Of a DNA stretch of 64,000 nucleotides, positions 49,456-59,882 are shown one piece after another. A program made the translations under genes and the position numbers. The stretch's first letter is position 1. Every line of letters begins with the position of its first letter. This stretch comes from Limnoperna fortunei. Taxonomy: Eukaryota; Mollusca; Bivalvia; Mytilida; Modiolidae. The stretch covers positions 18,424,641-18,488,640 of the forward strand of contig OX104122.1 of the NCBI GenBank assembly GCA_944474755.1. Reading direction: 5' to 3'. The notes under the pieces are model-generated. The model was given only the letters and a program-made list of their open reading frames with translations. It searched no databases and was not told the origin of the DNA.

Positions 49456-51108
49456 TACAAAGATATCTTAATTAAAATTATAGAAGATTGGCGCATAGCC
49501 CTAGACGATAATAAATATATCGCTGCAATATTAATGGACCTCTCAAAAGCGTTCGACTGCCTGCCTCATAACCTTCTCCTTCTGAAACTCGAAAACTATG
49601 GTTTATCTAAAGAAGCCCTTACACTTCTAACAAGTTACTTAAGCAACCGGAAACAATGTGTTAAAATTGGCTCAGTATATAGTTCCTTTCAAAATATTTA
49701 CAAAGGGGTTCCCCAAGGATCAATTCTAGGACCAGTACAATTTAACATCTTTATGAATGATATCTTTCACTTTGTGACAAAATCTGATTTATACAACTAT
49801 GCAGATGACAATACACTCTCATATAGTAGTAATGATTTTCAAGATGTAATTAATACTCTAGAGGTAGAAAGTAAAGATTTAATACAATGGTTTAATAATA
49901 ATCACATGCAGGTTAACCCAGAAAAATACCAAGCGTTAGCTGTAGGCAAAAAATCCCACTGTAAAAATATCGTATTTGATATAAATGGTAGTAAAATTAG
50001 TTGTGACGATGAAGTAAAACTTCTTGGTGTAACCTTTGATTTCAAACTAAATTTAGACACTTACATAGCAAATATATGTAAAAAAGCCTCCCAACAATTA
50101 AATGTCTTAAAAAGAATCGGACAACACCTTAACAAATTGGGTCGACTCACCATATACTATACTTTTATTCTGTCAAATTTTAATTATTGTCCCTTAGTGT
50201 GGCATTTCTGTAGCGAAAAAAACACAAAAAAACTAGAAAAAATTCAGGAGAGGGCCTTAAGATTTATCTATAACAACGATAGTGGTACATACGAAGACCT
50301 ACTTATTAAATCTAAGATGCCATCATTACGTCTAAGAAGACTGCGTCTTTTAGCTATACACGTTTTTAAAATAGTTAACAAACAATCCCCTGTATACTTA
50401 CATGATCTTATAACTATTAAACAGAGTTTTTATTCTTTTAGATATTCAAATATAGCAGCCAAACCAAACGTTAATACAACAAGGTATGGTCTACACTCAG
50501 TGCGGTATGGGGCTGCCAAACTATGGAATGAACTCCCAAATGATATGAGAGGAGATATAAGTTTAAATCAATTCAAGGGTTTAATTAGTAGGTGGGAAAG
50601 GGTGGCTTGTAATTGTTCTTTTTGTTGTTAGATATAGTTTGGCATCCCTGACCTCACCGGTGTCTGAAATCTCTAGTGCTCCTTTCAGTGCTGCATGTTG
50701 ATATGCGTAGGCTTTGCTTACATCTTTTATTTTCTAATATGTAAACATTTGTGCTTTTTGATGCTTGTGTATGCTTTTAATATATTTTAGTGCTGTTTCG
50801 GCTAATTTGCTTTTATGTATCCCATGTCTGCTCATTTTTATGTGCTTACTTGTATCTTACCTGAGCTTTTTATGTTTTTATATGTCTGATGAAATCTCTT
50901 ATGTCTGCATGCTTTTATGTACTGTATTTTGTCCTTAAACATGCTTTTAACTGTGATTTTATGTCTGCAATGTATTGTTTGCTTTGTTTGTTTGTACTCG
51001 TATGTCTTAATGTCGGTTTTAAAAGCTCATCAGAGCTTATGTTTTATGTATATATAAACTGTTATCGTTTGTCTTACCGACTATAAATAAAATTTACTTG
51101 ACTTGACT
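49456..51108 (+). mobile_element. 5'-truncated non-LTR retrotransposon inserted in the minisatellite
   Basis: The 26-bp array stops at about 49455 and resumes at 51109-51165, so this 1.65-kb block is an insertion. It contains the RT part of ORF2, a stop at 50629-50631, a 3'UTR of about 480 bp rich in TTTTATGTCTGC-like words, ATAAATAAAA near the end and a terminal short tandem repeat TTGACTTGACTTGAC. A 3' end made of short tandem repeats and no long poly(A) is typical of CR1/L2-like elements. The endonuclease domain is absent. The target-site duplication cannot be resolved inside repetitive flanks. Confidence 0.88.
49462..50631 (+). pseudogene. reverse transcriptase, C-terminal part of ORF2 (CR1/Jockey-like)
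   Basis: The frame is open for about 390 codons and is read in from the minisatellite, where the only in-frame start is GTG at 49435, so there is no native start. Numbered from that GTG, motif A is MDLSKAFD at residues 34-41 (catalytic Asp 35), motif B is GVPQGSILGP at 91-100, and motif C is YADD at 122-125. A LLGVTFD motif starts the thumb, and the conserved C-terminal segment contains WNELPNDMRG. The missing N-terminal parts are the apurinic endonuclease and the first RT motifs. No frameshift or stop interrupts what remains, so the copy is fairly young but cannot move on its own. CR1, L2, Rex1 and Jockey clades are not separable by eye. Confidence 0.88.
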
Positions 51109-51165
51109 TGACTTAAAAGTCTTTGATGTCTTTGTTTTTACAAAGTCTTAAGTGTCTTAACAATT
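51109..51165 (+). repeat. 26-bp minisatellite, right-hand remnant
   Basis: Two diverged units (AAAGTCTTTGATGTCTTTG and TTTACAAAGTCTTAAG) follow the retrotransposon tail, showing that it landed close to the right end of the array. Confidence 0.85.
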
Positions 51166-51410
51166 TTTAGTATATAATGTCCGTTTTGAAAAAGACCGTT
51201 TATCATGTTCAATTAATGAGTGCAACAACGTTTTGAAATAATTCCTCAATTAAAAAAACGTATAAATACTAGCAAAACGACATGCTGGGCGATTCATACT
51301 TCGTACTTTAACTGCAAATGCTAATCGAGCGCAACGCACCATTTTTTCCGGGTAAATCAATTAATTTAAAAATCATCAGCTATCAAATACAAGTGTGGAC
51401 ACAGAAAAAC
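51166..51410. other. no gene seen; flank of Helitron-like element
   Basis: AT-rich. CAGCTATCAAATA at 51377-51389 recurs at 52844-52856 beyond the next element, within a small local repeat containing AAAATCATCAGC. Confidence 0.5.
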
Positions 51411-51481
51411 GTCTCGCCTGCATTCCGCATCAGTAACGAAAATAAATTTCGTCATAAGCATTACGTAAATAGCATTAAATA

Positions 51482-52627
51482 TCAGCAGCGGCCTGTATAC
51501 AAAATATTGTCATCCTACCATGCATAGTTACAGAGGAACTGTCGTAACCCCAAAACTTTAACGTAGTCGCTGGACCGTGAAATTGAGGTCAAGGTCAGGT
51601 GACACCTACCAGACAGTCATGTACTAGTCATCAGCAACCTATACACCAAATATTGTCATCCTACCATGCGTAGTTACAGAGGAACTGTCGTAACCCCAAA
51701 ACTTTAACGTAGTCGCTGGACCGTGAAATTGAGGTCAAGGTCAGGTGACACCTACCAGACAGTCATGTACTAGTCATCAGCAACCTATACACCAAATATT
51801 GTCATCCTACCATGCGTAGTTACAGAGGAACTGTCGTAACCCCAAAACTTTAACGTAGTCGCTGGACCGTGAAATTGAGGTCAAGGTCAGGTGACACCTA
51901 CCAGACAGTCATGTACTAGTCATCAGCAACCTATACACCAAATATTGTCATCCTACCATGCGTAGTTACAGAGGAACTGTCGTAACCCAAAAACTTTAAC
52001 GTAGTCGCTGGACCATAAAATTGAGGTCAAGGTCAGGTGACACCTACCAGACAGTCATGTACTAGTCATCAGCAACCTATACACCAAATATTGTCATCCT
52101 ACCATGCGTAGTTACAGAGGAACTGTCGTAACCCCAAAACTTTAACGTAGTCGCTGGACCGTGAAATTGAGGTCAAGGTCAGGTGACACCTACCAGACAG
52201 TCATGTACTAGTCATCAGCAACCTATACACCAAATATTGTCATCCTACCATGCATAGTTACAGAGGAACTGTCGTAACCCCAAAACTTTAACGTAGTCGC
52301 TGGACCGTGAAATTGAGGTCAAGGTCAGGTGACACCTACCAGACAGTCATGTACTAGTCATCAGCAACCTATACACCAAATATTGTCATCCTACCATGCG
52401 TAGTTACAGAGGAACTGTCGTAACCCAAAAACTTTAACGTAGTCGCTGGACAGTGAAATTGAGGTCAAGGTCAGGTGACACCTACCAGACAGTCATGTAC
52501 TAGTCATCAGCAACCTATACACCAAATATTGTCATCCTACCATGCATAGTTACAGAGGAACTGTCGTAACCCAAAAACTTTAACGTAGTCACTGGACCGT
52601 GAAATTGAGGTCAAGGTCAGGTGACAG
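51482..52627 (+). repeat. 146-bp tandem repeat, eight copies
   Basis: The word GAGGTCAAGGTCAGGTGAC begins at 51585, 51731, 51877, 52023, 52169, 52315, 52461 and 52607, every interval exactly 146 bp. Copies differ by only a few bases (for example CCGTGAAATT versus CCATAAAATT at 52013), so the array is homogenised or recent. It is followed by a diverged half-copy at about 52628-52685. Confidence 0.95.
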
Positions 52628-52758
52628 GTGACTGACTGGCAAGTACTCATCATAAGCTACCTCTGGACCAAATTTGATGGACCTAGGGCTTGGGCTTACA
52701 ATGATATGAAGCAAGATGTCAAGTGTTTACGCCGCCGCCGCCGGATTCCCATACATAT

Positions 52759-52793
52759 GTCTCGCCTCCAGCGACTTTCGTCGCAGGCGAGAC
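52759..52793 (+). other. terminal hairpin of Helitron-like element
   Basis: GTCTCGCCT pairs with AGGCGAGAC (9 bp), then a CCA bulge, then GCGAC with GTCGC (5 bp) around a TTTC loop. It is followed by ACAAAAAAC-type A-rich sequence. Confidence 0.75.
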
Positions 52794-52795
52794 AA

Positions 52796-53319
52796 AAAAC
52801 CATCATCGGCAATTAAATAAAAAAACATCACCACTAAAGACACCAGCTATCAAATAAAAATCATCATCAGCTGTAAAAATCTACCAACATTTGGAAAATG
52901 TTTTGTTACTTACAAAAACAAAGCGGATGTTTATGATAGTAATGTACCGGTGTTGTAAGACAAAGTTAGGTTGTGACCTTTTGTATATTTTGATAATAGT
53001 TTTGATTAACTGCTGTTCATCCGATAATTTGATACTTGTATATCCTTGTTTTAACCGACGACCAAGTCTTCTTTCATCCAGCAAATGCTGATGGTATGCA
53101 GAGGACGTTAAACATTGTTTTTGTTCAATTATTTTGATACATGTTAACAAAGAAACATAAAAAGTTGCTTCTTCAAAAGATGGGTCACACAAAACATAAA
53201 CATTATCTTCAACAATCACACGACGCAGTGCTCTTTCGTTGTTTCCCTATATAATCGTGGTCCCTAACGTCTCTCTACAAAATGAACGTCCACTTTTCAA
53301 AAGGGACACACAAAACCTC
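52796..53319. other. unrecognised minus-strand open frame in AT-rich sequence
   Basis: On the minus strand 53248-52881 is open for about 120 codons. It follows a TATATAG that could be a splice acceptor, and includes RALRRVIVEDNVYVLCDPSF. I do not recognise a family. There is no ATG near the start and no clear donor, so it may be a lone exon, a decayed gene or chance. Confidence 0.2.
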
Positions 53320-53530
53320 CTTCTTCACCGATTGTTGGGACCATACTGGGAGGGTTCTCAGTGCTCGACCCACAGAGCAGCCCAGCACGTCCCCGGGTGG
53401 CGGATAGGGGAGGCCCTCTCGTTGGGGGATTGTCAGGTCATAATATGGAAAGCTTGACCGCGGACAATAGTGGGTAACGTGTATGGAGAATGCCACGCTA
53501 ATTGCACGATAAAGATCCCTTTTGTAGATT
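53320..53530. other. GC-rich island of unknown nature
   Basis: Clearly richer in G+C than its surroundings (for example CCCAGCACGTCCCCGGGTGG and ACCGCGGACAATAGTGGG). It is open in short frames on both strands but matches no protein I know. Probably a fragment of a dispersed repeat or a former exon. Confidence 0.35.
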
Positions 53531-53804
53531 TCGAAAAAGAGTAGGCTCATTTTAGTTTCTTATGTGTACAAGTTCTCCGTAACAAAATATTTATCAGAAA
53601 TGATAAGTTATATTCGTAACTGATAAGTTAGAGCTTGATTCCAGTACAATTTTATTGTAAAGTTTTTGCCAGCTTAAATTATCACCAGAATTGTAGATAC
53701 ACCATACAACCAATGAAGCCATGAATTACAGGTAGTTAACACATAACCCTGCCGACTTCAAAAGATGGACAGAATACTGATCATATCGACAAATGTCAAC
53801 ATAT

Positions 53805-53925
53805 TTGTTTATTTGGTTGAGCAAGTTTTTATGCCACTTAAGCAATTTGTCAGCTATACCACCACTCCAGTTTTTATTGTGCAGGAAGATGTGGTACCCG
53901 ATCAAAACCGGTGTCTGGTCAATTG
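53805..53925 (-). mobile_element. degenerate SINE body (split copy, part 1)
   Basis: TTTTTATGCCACTTAAGCAA, TCAGCTATACC, CTCCAGTTTTTATTG and GGTACCCGATCAAAACC follow in the same order as the body of the SINE at 45215-45480, with many substitutions. The matching tRNA head is found about 390 bp to the right. Confidence 0.6.
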
Positions 53926-54025
53926 GTCCCACATGTAAATTGGTCCCAGCCAATTCATCCCAAGTCTTTGCCAATTGGTCCCACTTTTGGACAATTGGTC
54001 CCAACACTTTTAAAATTGGTCCCAA
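53918..54025 (+). repeat. irregular tandem repeat of AATTGGTCCCA
   Basis: AATTGGTCCCA or a close variant occurs five times plus a weaker AATTCATCCCA, at spacings of about 17-22 bp. It lies inside the split SINE. Confidence 0.8.
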
Positions 54026-54142
54026 CTCTTTTAAAAAGTATATTTTAGAACAAGTTTTGGTTATGTAATTCATGGACACACAGATGTACTTCTGGTAAGT
54101 CTTTTTATTTTATTAGTAATTTTTAATTAATTATTAAGTTTT

Positions 54143-54175
54143 TGTTTATTTATTTATTTATTTATTTATTATTTA
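54143..54175 (+). repeat. TTTA microsatellite
   Basis: About seven consecutive TTTA units. Confidence 0.85.
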
Positions 54176-54317
54176 TACTTGATTCCATATTTTATATTCG
54201 TTGACCATAATCATTTATAAACTTAAATGTTGTACAATTATTATTAAAGGACAGAATACCTAATTGATGATTACATTGTATTTTTACATCACAATATAAA
54301 TTCATAATTTCCTTTCC

Positions 54318-54400
54318 CTGTAAGGCTCAAACCCACAACCTTGGTGTTGACATGCATGTCCTTATAGTATATGACCTCACCAATTGGTATAAGATGTCAC
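54318..54400 (-). mobile_element. degenerate SINE tRNA-like head (split copy, part 2)
   Basis: On the minus strand a B-box-like GGTTGTGGGTTTGAGCC is preceded by GTCAACACC and an A-box-like stretch, in the same order as in the intact SINE. Together with 53805-53925 it makes one old copy split by about 390 bp of later sequence. Confidence 0.5.
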
Positions 54401-54873
54401 CTAACTACAAAAACAATTTCAGAATGGGTACAAACCAGTTCTTGGACTACAATACTAAGACAAGTCAGGAAATAATCTTTATTTCCCACATAGTATAGTT
54501 TAACACCAACATTACAAATTATTTTTTGTCAATTTATTGGTATTTTATAACAAAAACTTCATTTGTAGCGTATTTTCTTGTGTCTTGCGAAGTATAAAAC
54601 ATTAAACTATCTCGTTCTTATCAGATAAATTAACTTCAGTTTAAACTTTAGACAGCCAGTCAATTCAATTTTCTCATCAACACTCTTATGTATGAGTTAC
54701 TAACTATTTCAATTTACATCTAAAGTATTTTTTTCATGATTGCATTACAAGTCTATGTTGTCAAAAGGTTCATAAAAAGAAACTATACACATCTTAAAAA
54801 AAAATAATAAAAAATAAAATTTCAACCTATCATTGCATTATAGATGAAAACTCAAAAACTAGATACATATATA

Positions 54874-55269
54874 TTTATTATCTATTAAGGTATAGCAAGC
54901 CTGTTCCATGAGCAAAGAAACATCTTATAATCAAAGAAAGGACTACTGTTATTTATGCATCCAAGAACTTCATAAGCTTTGTCTGTTGAAACTACAGAAT
55001 ATATTGTTCATTATAAATTTATATCTCAGAAATTGGATTTTGAGAGAATTAGAGGATATGACATAACCTGTTAGATCATAAACTATTATTTAAATTTAAG
55101 TTTTTTCATTATTCCATTCTATGACAAGTTGATGATGCAATGAAACATGTAAGTAAATAGGTGATAAACAAGACAATAAATAAATGAACAACATAATTGA
55201 ATTATGACGGAATGTCAATTTCATATATATACAATGGCATGATATGTACACCATCAATACATCCAGCAC
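54874..55269 (-). other. probable 3' untranslated region of the unrecognised gene
   Basis: This runs from the stop codon at 55270-55272 to an AATAAA signal (plus-strand TTTATT at 54874-54879). A second candidate signal is at 54478-54483. No other feature is seen here. Confidence 0.35.
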
Positions 55270-55343
55270 TTATTCATCTAAACATATAACGCTCTTTCCA
55301 CCATTCACTTTGGAATCGCCTTTACTGGATGACGAATCTGATC
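55270..55343 (-). CDS. terminal coding exon of an unrecognised gene
   Basis: A minus-strand acceptor (CTTATATTTTCCAG) is followed by GA TCA GAT TCG and 23 codons to a TAA stop. The peptide is serine-rich and ends in GGKSVICLDE. It begins in phase 1, which fits the phase-1 ends of the exons at 58666-58749 and 56858-56971. Joined to the former, the boundary codon is GGA. The sequence looks like a disordered C-terminal tail. I do not recognise the protein. Confidence 0.6.
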
Positions 55344-56503
55344 CTGGAAAATATAAGAGAACAATTATTCAGAGTATTGCCAGACAAAGTACTTTTGCCA
55401 TTACCATAAAGATGAAGATGGGAAATTTTGTAGATTATTGCTAACAAAGGCATTTGTTGTCCTAGAAAGTTATGGAACTTTCACAATAATTCTTCATTGA
55501 TTGTGTGAAAATGTATTGTAACATCTATCCACAAAACTTTGTAAAAATGAAATCTTGATTGCTAGTTCTTGGTGTATTGGTCACACTGTGTCATTTTAAT
55601 GTAATGATTTAAGTCTTTTCCTGTTTGAATGAGATTAACTTGTCCATAAAAACACCTAAAAATAGTGTATTATTGGTTCAGACAAAAAAATTTTAAGAGC
55701 TTTATTTATTAAAACCAAATTATTTAAAAAAAAATGTACATACACCACACAATAAAGTTCCAATTAGTTAACAATTGGAAGTAAGTTTGTACTGATATTT
55801 CTCTTAGATGCACATAGAATATTTCAAGTTTGAGGTGATTTAAAGTACAGGCTTTCATTGTAATTTCCATTTACACTTAATGACTGCAATTTTGATTATC
55901 ATGATCAACATAAAGTCAAAGAAATTTTATGTAATGATCCTTTTTACTGTAACTGCAGTTGTTTCTTTCCTACTTCTAAAATTAGTTTAAAAATAGACAA
56001 TTTTTACAAACATGCAGGTGTGAACAAACTGCAAATAATAAATAAAAAAGCATAAAAACTGGAGTTTTCTGATTTTATACAATTACACGAAGTAGTTAGT
56101 AACCTTGTACATAACTATAAAGTAATTGTATCAGTATCTATTAAGCAGTCCTTTAAAATAATACAATGTAAGCAGGATGTAAATGTTTTGTACTAAAATA
56201 TGTAAATATCCCAGACCTCCATCTAGTAATGACCGAGGTAATCTATTTTTAATCATAAACCCCATCAAGTTATAGAACACAGATTCCCATTTTTAAATTT
56301 AAAAATGAACTACATCAAACTATGACATGACCATGCTGTTTTATCTGATCAAAAGCCATGCAAAAAGCAATATCTGCAAACCACTTCCCTATTTCCCTAT
56401 CAAATCTTGTTCTGTTGACCGACATGATAACATGTTAGTGTATTGAAAATTGTTAATTGATAACTTCTTTTAGAAACATATCTAAAAAATTGCATTTCTG
56501 ATA
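55344..56503. other. intron sequence, nothing else seen
   Basis: AT-rich, with stops in all frames. Confidence 0.5.
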
Positions 56504-56644
56504 CAGTAGTCCAGTCTTTTCAAGCCTATCCCTCAACAAGACACTTATTTCTATTCCTAACTAAACCGGGTAATTCGTGGTGGTCTTTGCAAGACCACAT
56601 TTTCATTGCACAAGTGGTCGGCTTATATAAGAGAGTGATAACTG
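56504..56644. mobile_element. pogo/Tc1-mariner-like MITE (141 bp)
   Basis: The element starts CAGTAGTCCAGTC and ends GTGATAACTG, inverted repeats with the pattern CAGTWRTC. It is flanked by TA at 56502-56503 and 56645-56646, the duplication typical of Tc1/mariner-type insertion. Inside, GTGGTCTT-TGC-AAGACCAC is a perfect 8-bp hairpin. It lies in an intron of the unrecognised gene. Confidence 0.55.
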
Positions 56645-56857
56645 TATCAGAGTTCTGAAAAGAAACATTCAGTAAAAATTTTTCTAAATTTAAATAATTT
56701 CAAAATCACATGAATAACCATTACAAACTAAACTCCCCAAACACATAAAAGTACAATATATAAGGTCACTGCATGGAGCTGTAAATAAAACATGAGCAAA
56801 GCCTGAGTTGGAACATGCTTAGATTTGTAATCATCACATGCCTTCATTTGGACATAC

Positions 56858-56971
56858 TTGAACTAAGCAATGTCTTCTCTATAGTTTTGCTTAGTGACTC
56901 GGAAGTAACAACCCAAGGGAAGGAATCACCAGGTAAAAATGCAGAGGGATGCTGATCAAAAGCTGATGGTC
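56858..56971 (-). CDS. possible cassette exon of the unrecognised gene
   Basis: 114 bases, a multiple of three. They are framed on the minus strand by TTTTCTGAAAATAG (acceptor, modest) and GTATGT (strong donor). The exon starts and ends in phase 1, so it can be included between 58666-58749 and 55270-55343 without changing frame. The peptide includes PSAFLPGDSFPWVVTSESL and KTIEKTLLSS. It lies in a longer 168-codon open frame (56844-57350) that starts with ATG. A retained larger exon or chance cannot be excluded. No family recognised. Confidence 0.45.
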
Positions 56972-58665
56972 CTATTTTCAGAAAACATATCATGACATTA
57001 ACAAATGAAAACTTTTCAATAATTTGTATATAAAACTTGTCTTTCAATGAGTGTACACTAGCCCTAGGTGGATTGCTCTTTTCACCAGTTACAATGAACC
57101 CACCAATGTTTACCTTAGACCTAGTACTGATTTTCTTTTTCAATGGATTATTTTTGTACAATAAACCAGAAGAGGTAGAATGTGAAATCCAAACTTGACA
57201 TTTTGACCTCGCTGTGTCCACTCCCACTGTGGACAATTGGAATAGCAAAATCCACCTGAGCCAAGTGTACAAATCATGGCAAGTGAACAATATGTTATGC
57301 ATGCTGTCATCCTCAACCAACACGGTCTTGGTTGGACTTCCATGGTACATGTACTAACATAATGGTCTGTTAAATGTTATGGAAATACCTTGGAGGTACC
57401 ATAGATGTTGCAACATGGATATCTTTCCAATATACAAATTTAATGGTTTTTTAACTTTTTTTTTCACAACTTTTATGAAATTCCTTAAAAAACAGAACTC
57501 CCAATCTTTTCCCATTTTATGGTTGTGTTGAACCTTTTCTAATGGTACAGATCATATGTGGTAACCGATGGGTACTTCCGTAACATTATTCATGATTCAT
57601 TTATTTCACTTGCTTTTTTATCAATGTTTTCACTGTTTATCTACAAAATTCTCTGTAAATAAACTAATCAAGGGAATGCTGTTACCAACATAGTCATGAT
57701 GTGGGTTCAGATGCAAGTTTTATCTCCAAAAAAAGAGTTTATAATGCAATTCAACAATGTTTCGATTTACCAGTAAGGTCACTTGGATATTCAAGAAACA
57801 GTGTTGGGTGTAAATAAATCTATGTGTGTGATGAATGAAATCAGCTATAGGTTACAGATGCAGAGTGCCCTAGGTGAAAAATAACATTCAACAATTTTTT
57901 AAGTAAATCTTGTACATGTAATTAATATGTACTTGTTTTATTAAATACAAAATTATATTTAATATAGTGCTGTTATCTCCAGCTACAAATTCCTTATTTA
58001 TGCATGATAAATTCTTCTGTAGAAAAAAATTCATTTCAGTCAGCTTTGTTTTCAAATTAATAACGACAAAACATAATGAAACAATCTTCTTGGAAATTGT
58101 TTTACTCCTGGCTATTCAGATTGCATGGGATAGTAGTAGGTAAAATTCCCCACTGACAAATGAGAACAACAATACACTTACTGCTAGATAACCATTTTAA
58201 CTCTTTTCAGGACCCATTTCTACTGTACTACCCATAAAATTAAGAATATTTCCTTACAACTGACCCCAACAACCCATACAAAAATAAATATAAATTATAA
58301 AGTTTATTTCTGTCTAATAATACGATGTAGAATATTTTTCTTCATGTTAGTAGCTATTTGACTTTTAACAAAGACCTGTAAAAGTTGCCCCGGCATGTAT
58401 ATTTAAATATATTATATCAAACATTACCATACATCTGTTACTGGAGCTTGACTATCAAGACAATGCAGTTCTAGTAAGACAGATTTCATGGTAAAAGCAT
58501 CAATGTTACCCAAATGACAGAACCAAAAAGCTGTCAAATTCAGTGAACTCTAAATTCAGTACCAAGGGGCATTCAACAATATAATGTCTTGTAAGGCAGG
58601 TCTTGAGCAGTATAAAGTGTACAAGAAAAAAAAAATGTAAATATTTCAATATCCTATGTATATAC
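56972..58665. other. intron sequence with one further open stretch
   Basis: 57114-57226 (minus) has a good acceptor (AATTGTCCACAG) and a strong donor (AAGGTAAAC) and is open, but it ends in phase 0 and cannot be joined in frame to the exons on its left. The rest is AT-rich without features. Confidence 0.4.
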
Positions 58666-58749
58666 CTTGGGTGGGAGCTGGAGATCTGTGGGAGGGACTA
58701 GGTTGAGCTTGGCTCTGTTTCAAAGCTGACATCTGACCAGATAGTCCAC
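58666..58749 (-). CDS. internal coding exon of an unrecognised gene
   Basis: 84 bases bounded on the minus strand by TTGTTTCTTACAG and CAAG/GTATATAC, both good splice sites. Only one frame is open. It starts with two bases completing a codon and ends with one base over (phase 1 both ends), reading GLSGQMSALKQSQAQ then PSPSHRSPAPTQ. The Q/S/P composition suggests a disordered linker. It is in phase with the terminal exon at 55270-55343. Upstream exons must lie beyond at least 5.2 kb of intron or outside the window. Confidence 0.6.
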
Positions 58750-59384
58750 CTGTAAGAAACAAAACCAGCATCAATATGGCTGCCAGTTGTAAAAAAATGT
58801 TCAATTTGCAATGTCATGTTCAACCATCTATCCACACACATATTTAAGTATTAAAACAATTTCAAACTCGAAGTTCAACTGCTTAACTGCTGCACCTGAA
58901 TTGAAAATTTTTTTTGTATCCTTTCATACTAAAAACTGAATTGCCTCTTCATATAGAGTATGCCAATAATTTATCTGATTACTTCAATTCGAAATTTATA
59001 TTTTGTGTGTAACTAAAATCACTGGTGCAAAGCTTAGTGACCGCAACTGCACTTACAGACATCCCAAGATGAAGGAGGGGGGATCAGGTGAGAATTATGT
59101 CAAAATAACTACTACAGTGTGTAGCGAATTAATGTGCATTTTTGACAGGTATTTATGATCTTTTAATGTGAATACGAAAAATGGCACTAAAATGATTTTT
59201 TGACAAAATGACAACTCAGTTTACAGTTATTACCATCTGATCATATTTTTACAATGGATTTACAGATTTATATTTAATATTTCATCACCTTTGTTTATAT
59301 CCACATGAAAAGATTGTAAATACCTATTGAAAAACTTGAATTCATGACGTCCTAAAATAGCTAACACATTGACAAAACTAGATA
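58750..59384. other. intron sequence, nothing else seen
   Basis: AT-rich, no repeat structure or open frame of note. Confidence 0.5.
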
Positions 59385-59882
59385 TCAGTGAGATGGTATC
59401 CATCTCTGTGGGCCCTACTAACAGAGGTCAAAGTCTAAGGTCATCAACCATGGTATGCAACACATCACCTTGATATTATCTACCTACATATCAAAAGCCA
59501 AAGTCAAAAGATTAAAAAAACTACAGCCCGGACATGAATTTGTCATTCAGAAAGCAATAATGTTCCCTTAAGATCAAAATTCAAGGTCAAAGGTCAACAA
59601 CCACAGTATGCGACACATCGCTTGATATTATCTACCCAAATTCCAAATATCAAAAGCCTTCCTCAAAAGATAAAAAAGTTACAGCCCGCACATGAATTTG
59701 TCATTCATGACTTTAAGATCAAAGTTCAACAACCATGGTAAGCAACACATTTCCTTGATATTATCTACCCACATTCCAAATATCAAAAGCCTACCTCAAA
59801 AGATTACAGCCTAGACACGATTAGTTTCAGATGGACAGACTGATTACTATAGGGCATCTGCCACAAAGTGACGGGGCCCTAA
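59385..59882 (+). mobile_element. degenerate element with three tandem repeats, possibly Helitron-like
   Basis: GATATTATCTACC occurs at 59472, 59624 and 59757 (intervals 152 and 133), with shared neighbours TATCAAAAGCC, TACAGCC and GAATTTGTCATTC. The left end has a perfect hairpin GAGATGG-TAT-CCATCTC, then GGGCCCTACTA. The right end has GGGGCCCTAATA. The layout resembles the two larger Helitron-like elements but is shorter and more decayed. Confidence 0.5.

Larger units (their letters stand above)
51411..52795 (+). mobile_element. Helitron-like non-autonomous element with 146-bp internal array
   Basis: The left end carries GTCTCGCCTGC (51411-51421), whose complement GCAGGCGAGAC forms the outer arm of a hairpin at the right end (52783-52793). 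Between them are eight tandem 146-bp repeats, a diverged ninth half-copy, and a GCC trinucleotide run (52731-52743) just before the hairpin. No protein is encoded. An internal tandem array, a short microsatellite and a terminal hairpin are known for oyster pearl/CvA elements, which are related to Helentrons. I infer membership from this architecture, not from sequence identity. Confidence 0.65.

Noticed and set aside
53239..53550. Overlapping open frames on both strands in the GC-rich island
   Set aside because: Neither resembles a known protein. Overlapping frames are expected where GC content rises and stop codons become rarer.
57114..57226. 113-nt open stretch with good acceptor and donor on the minus strand
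   Set aside because: It ends in phase 0, while the exons to its left require phase 1. Joining gives early stops. It may be a cryptic or poison exon but cannot be supported.
57140..57350. 168-codon (56844-57350) and 67-codon (57140-57343) minus-strand frames as complete proteins
   Set aside because: No family resemblance, and both lie inside an intron. Only the 56858-56971 part has exon-like borders in the right phase.
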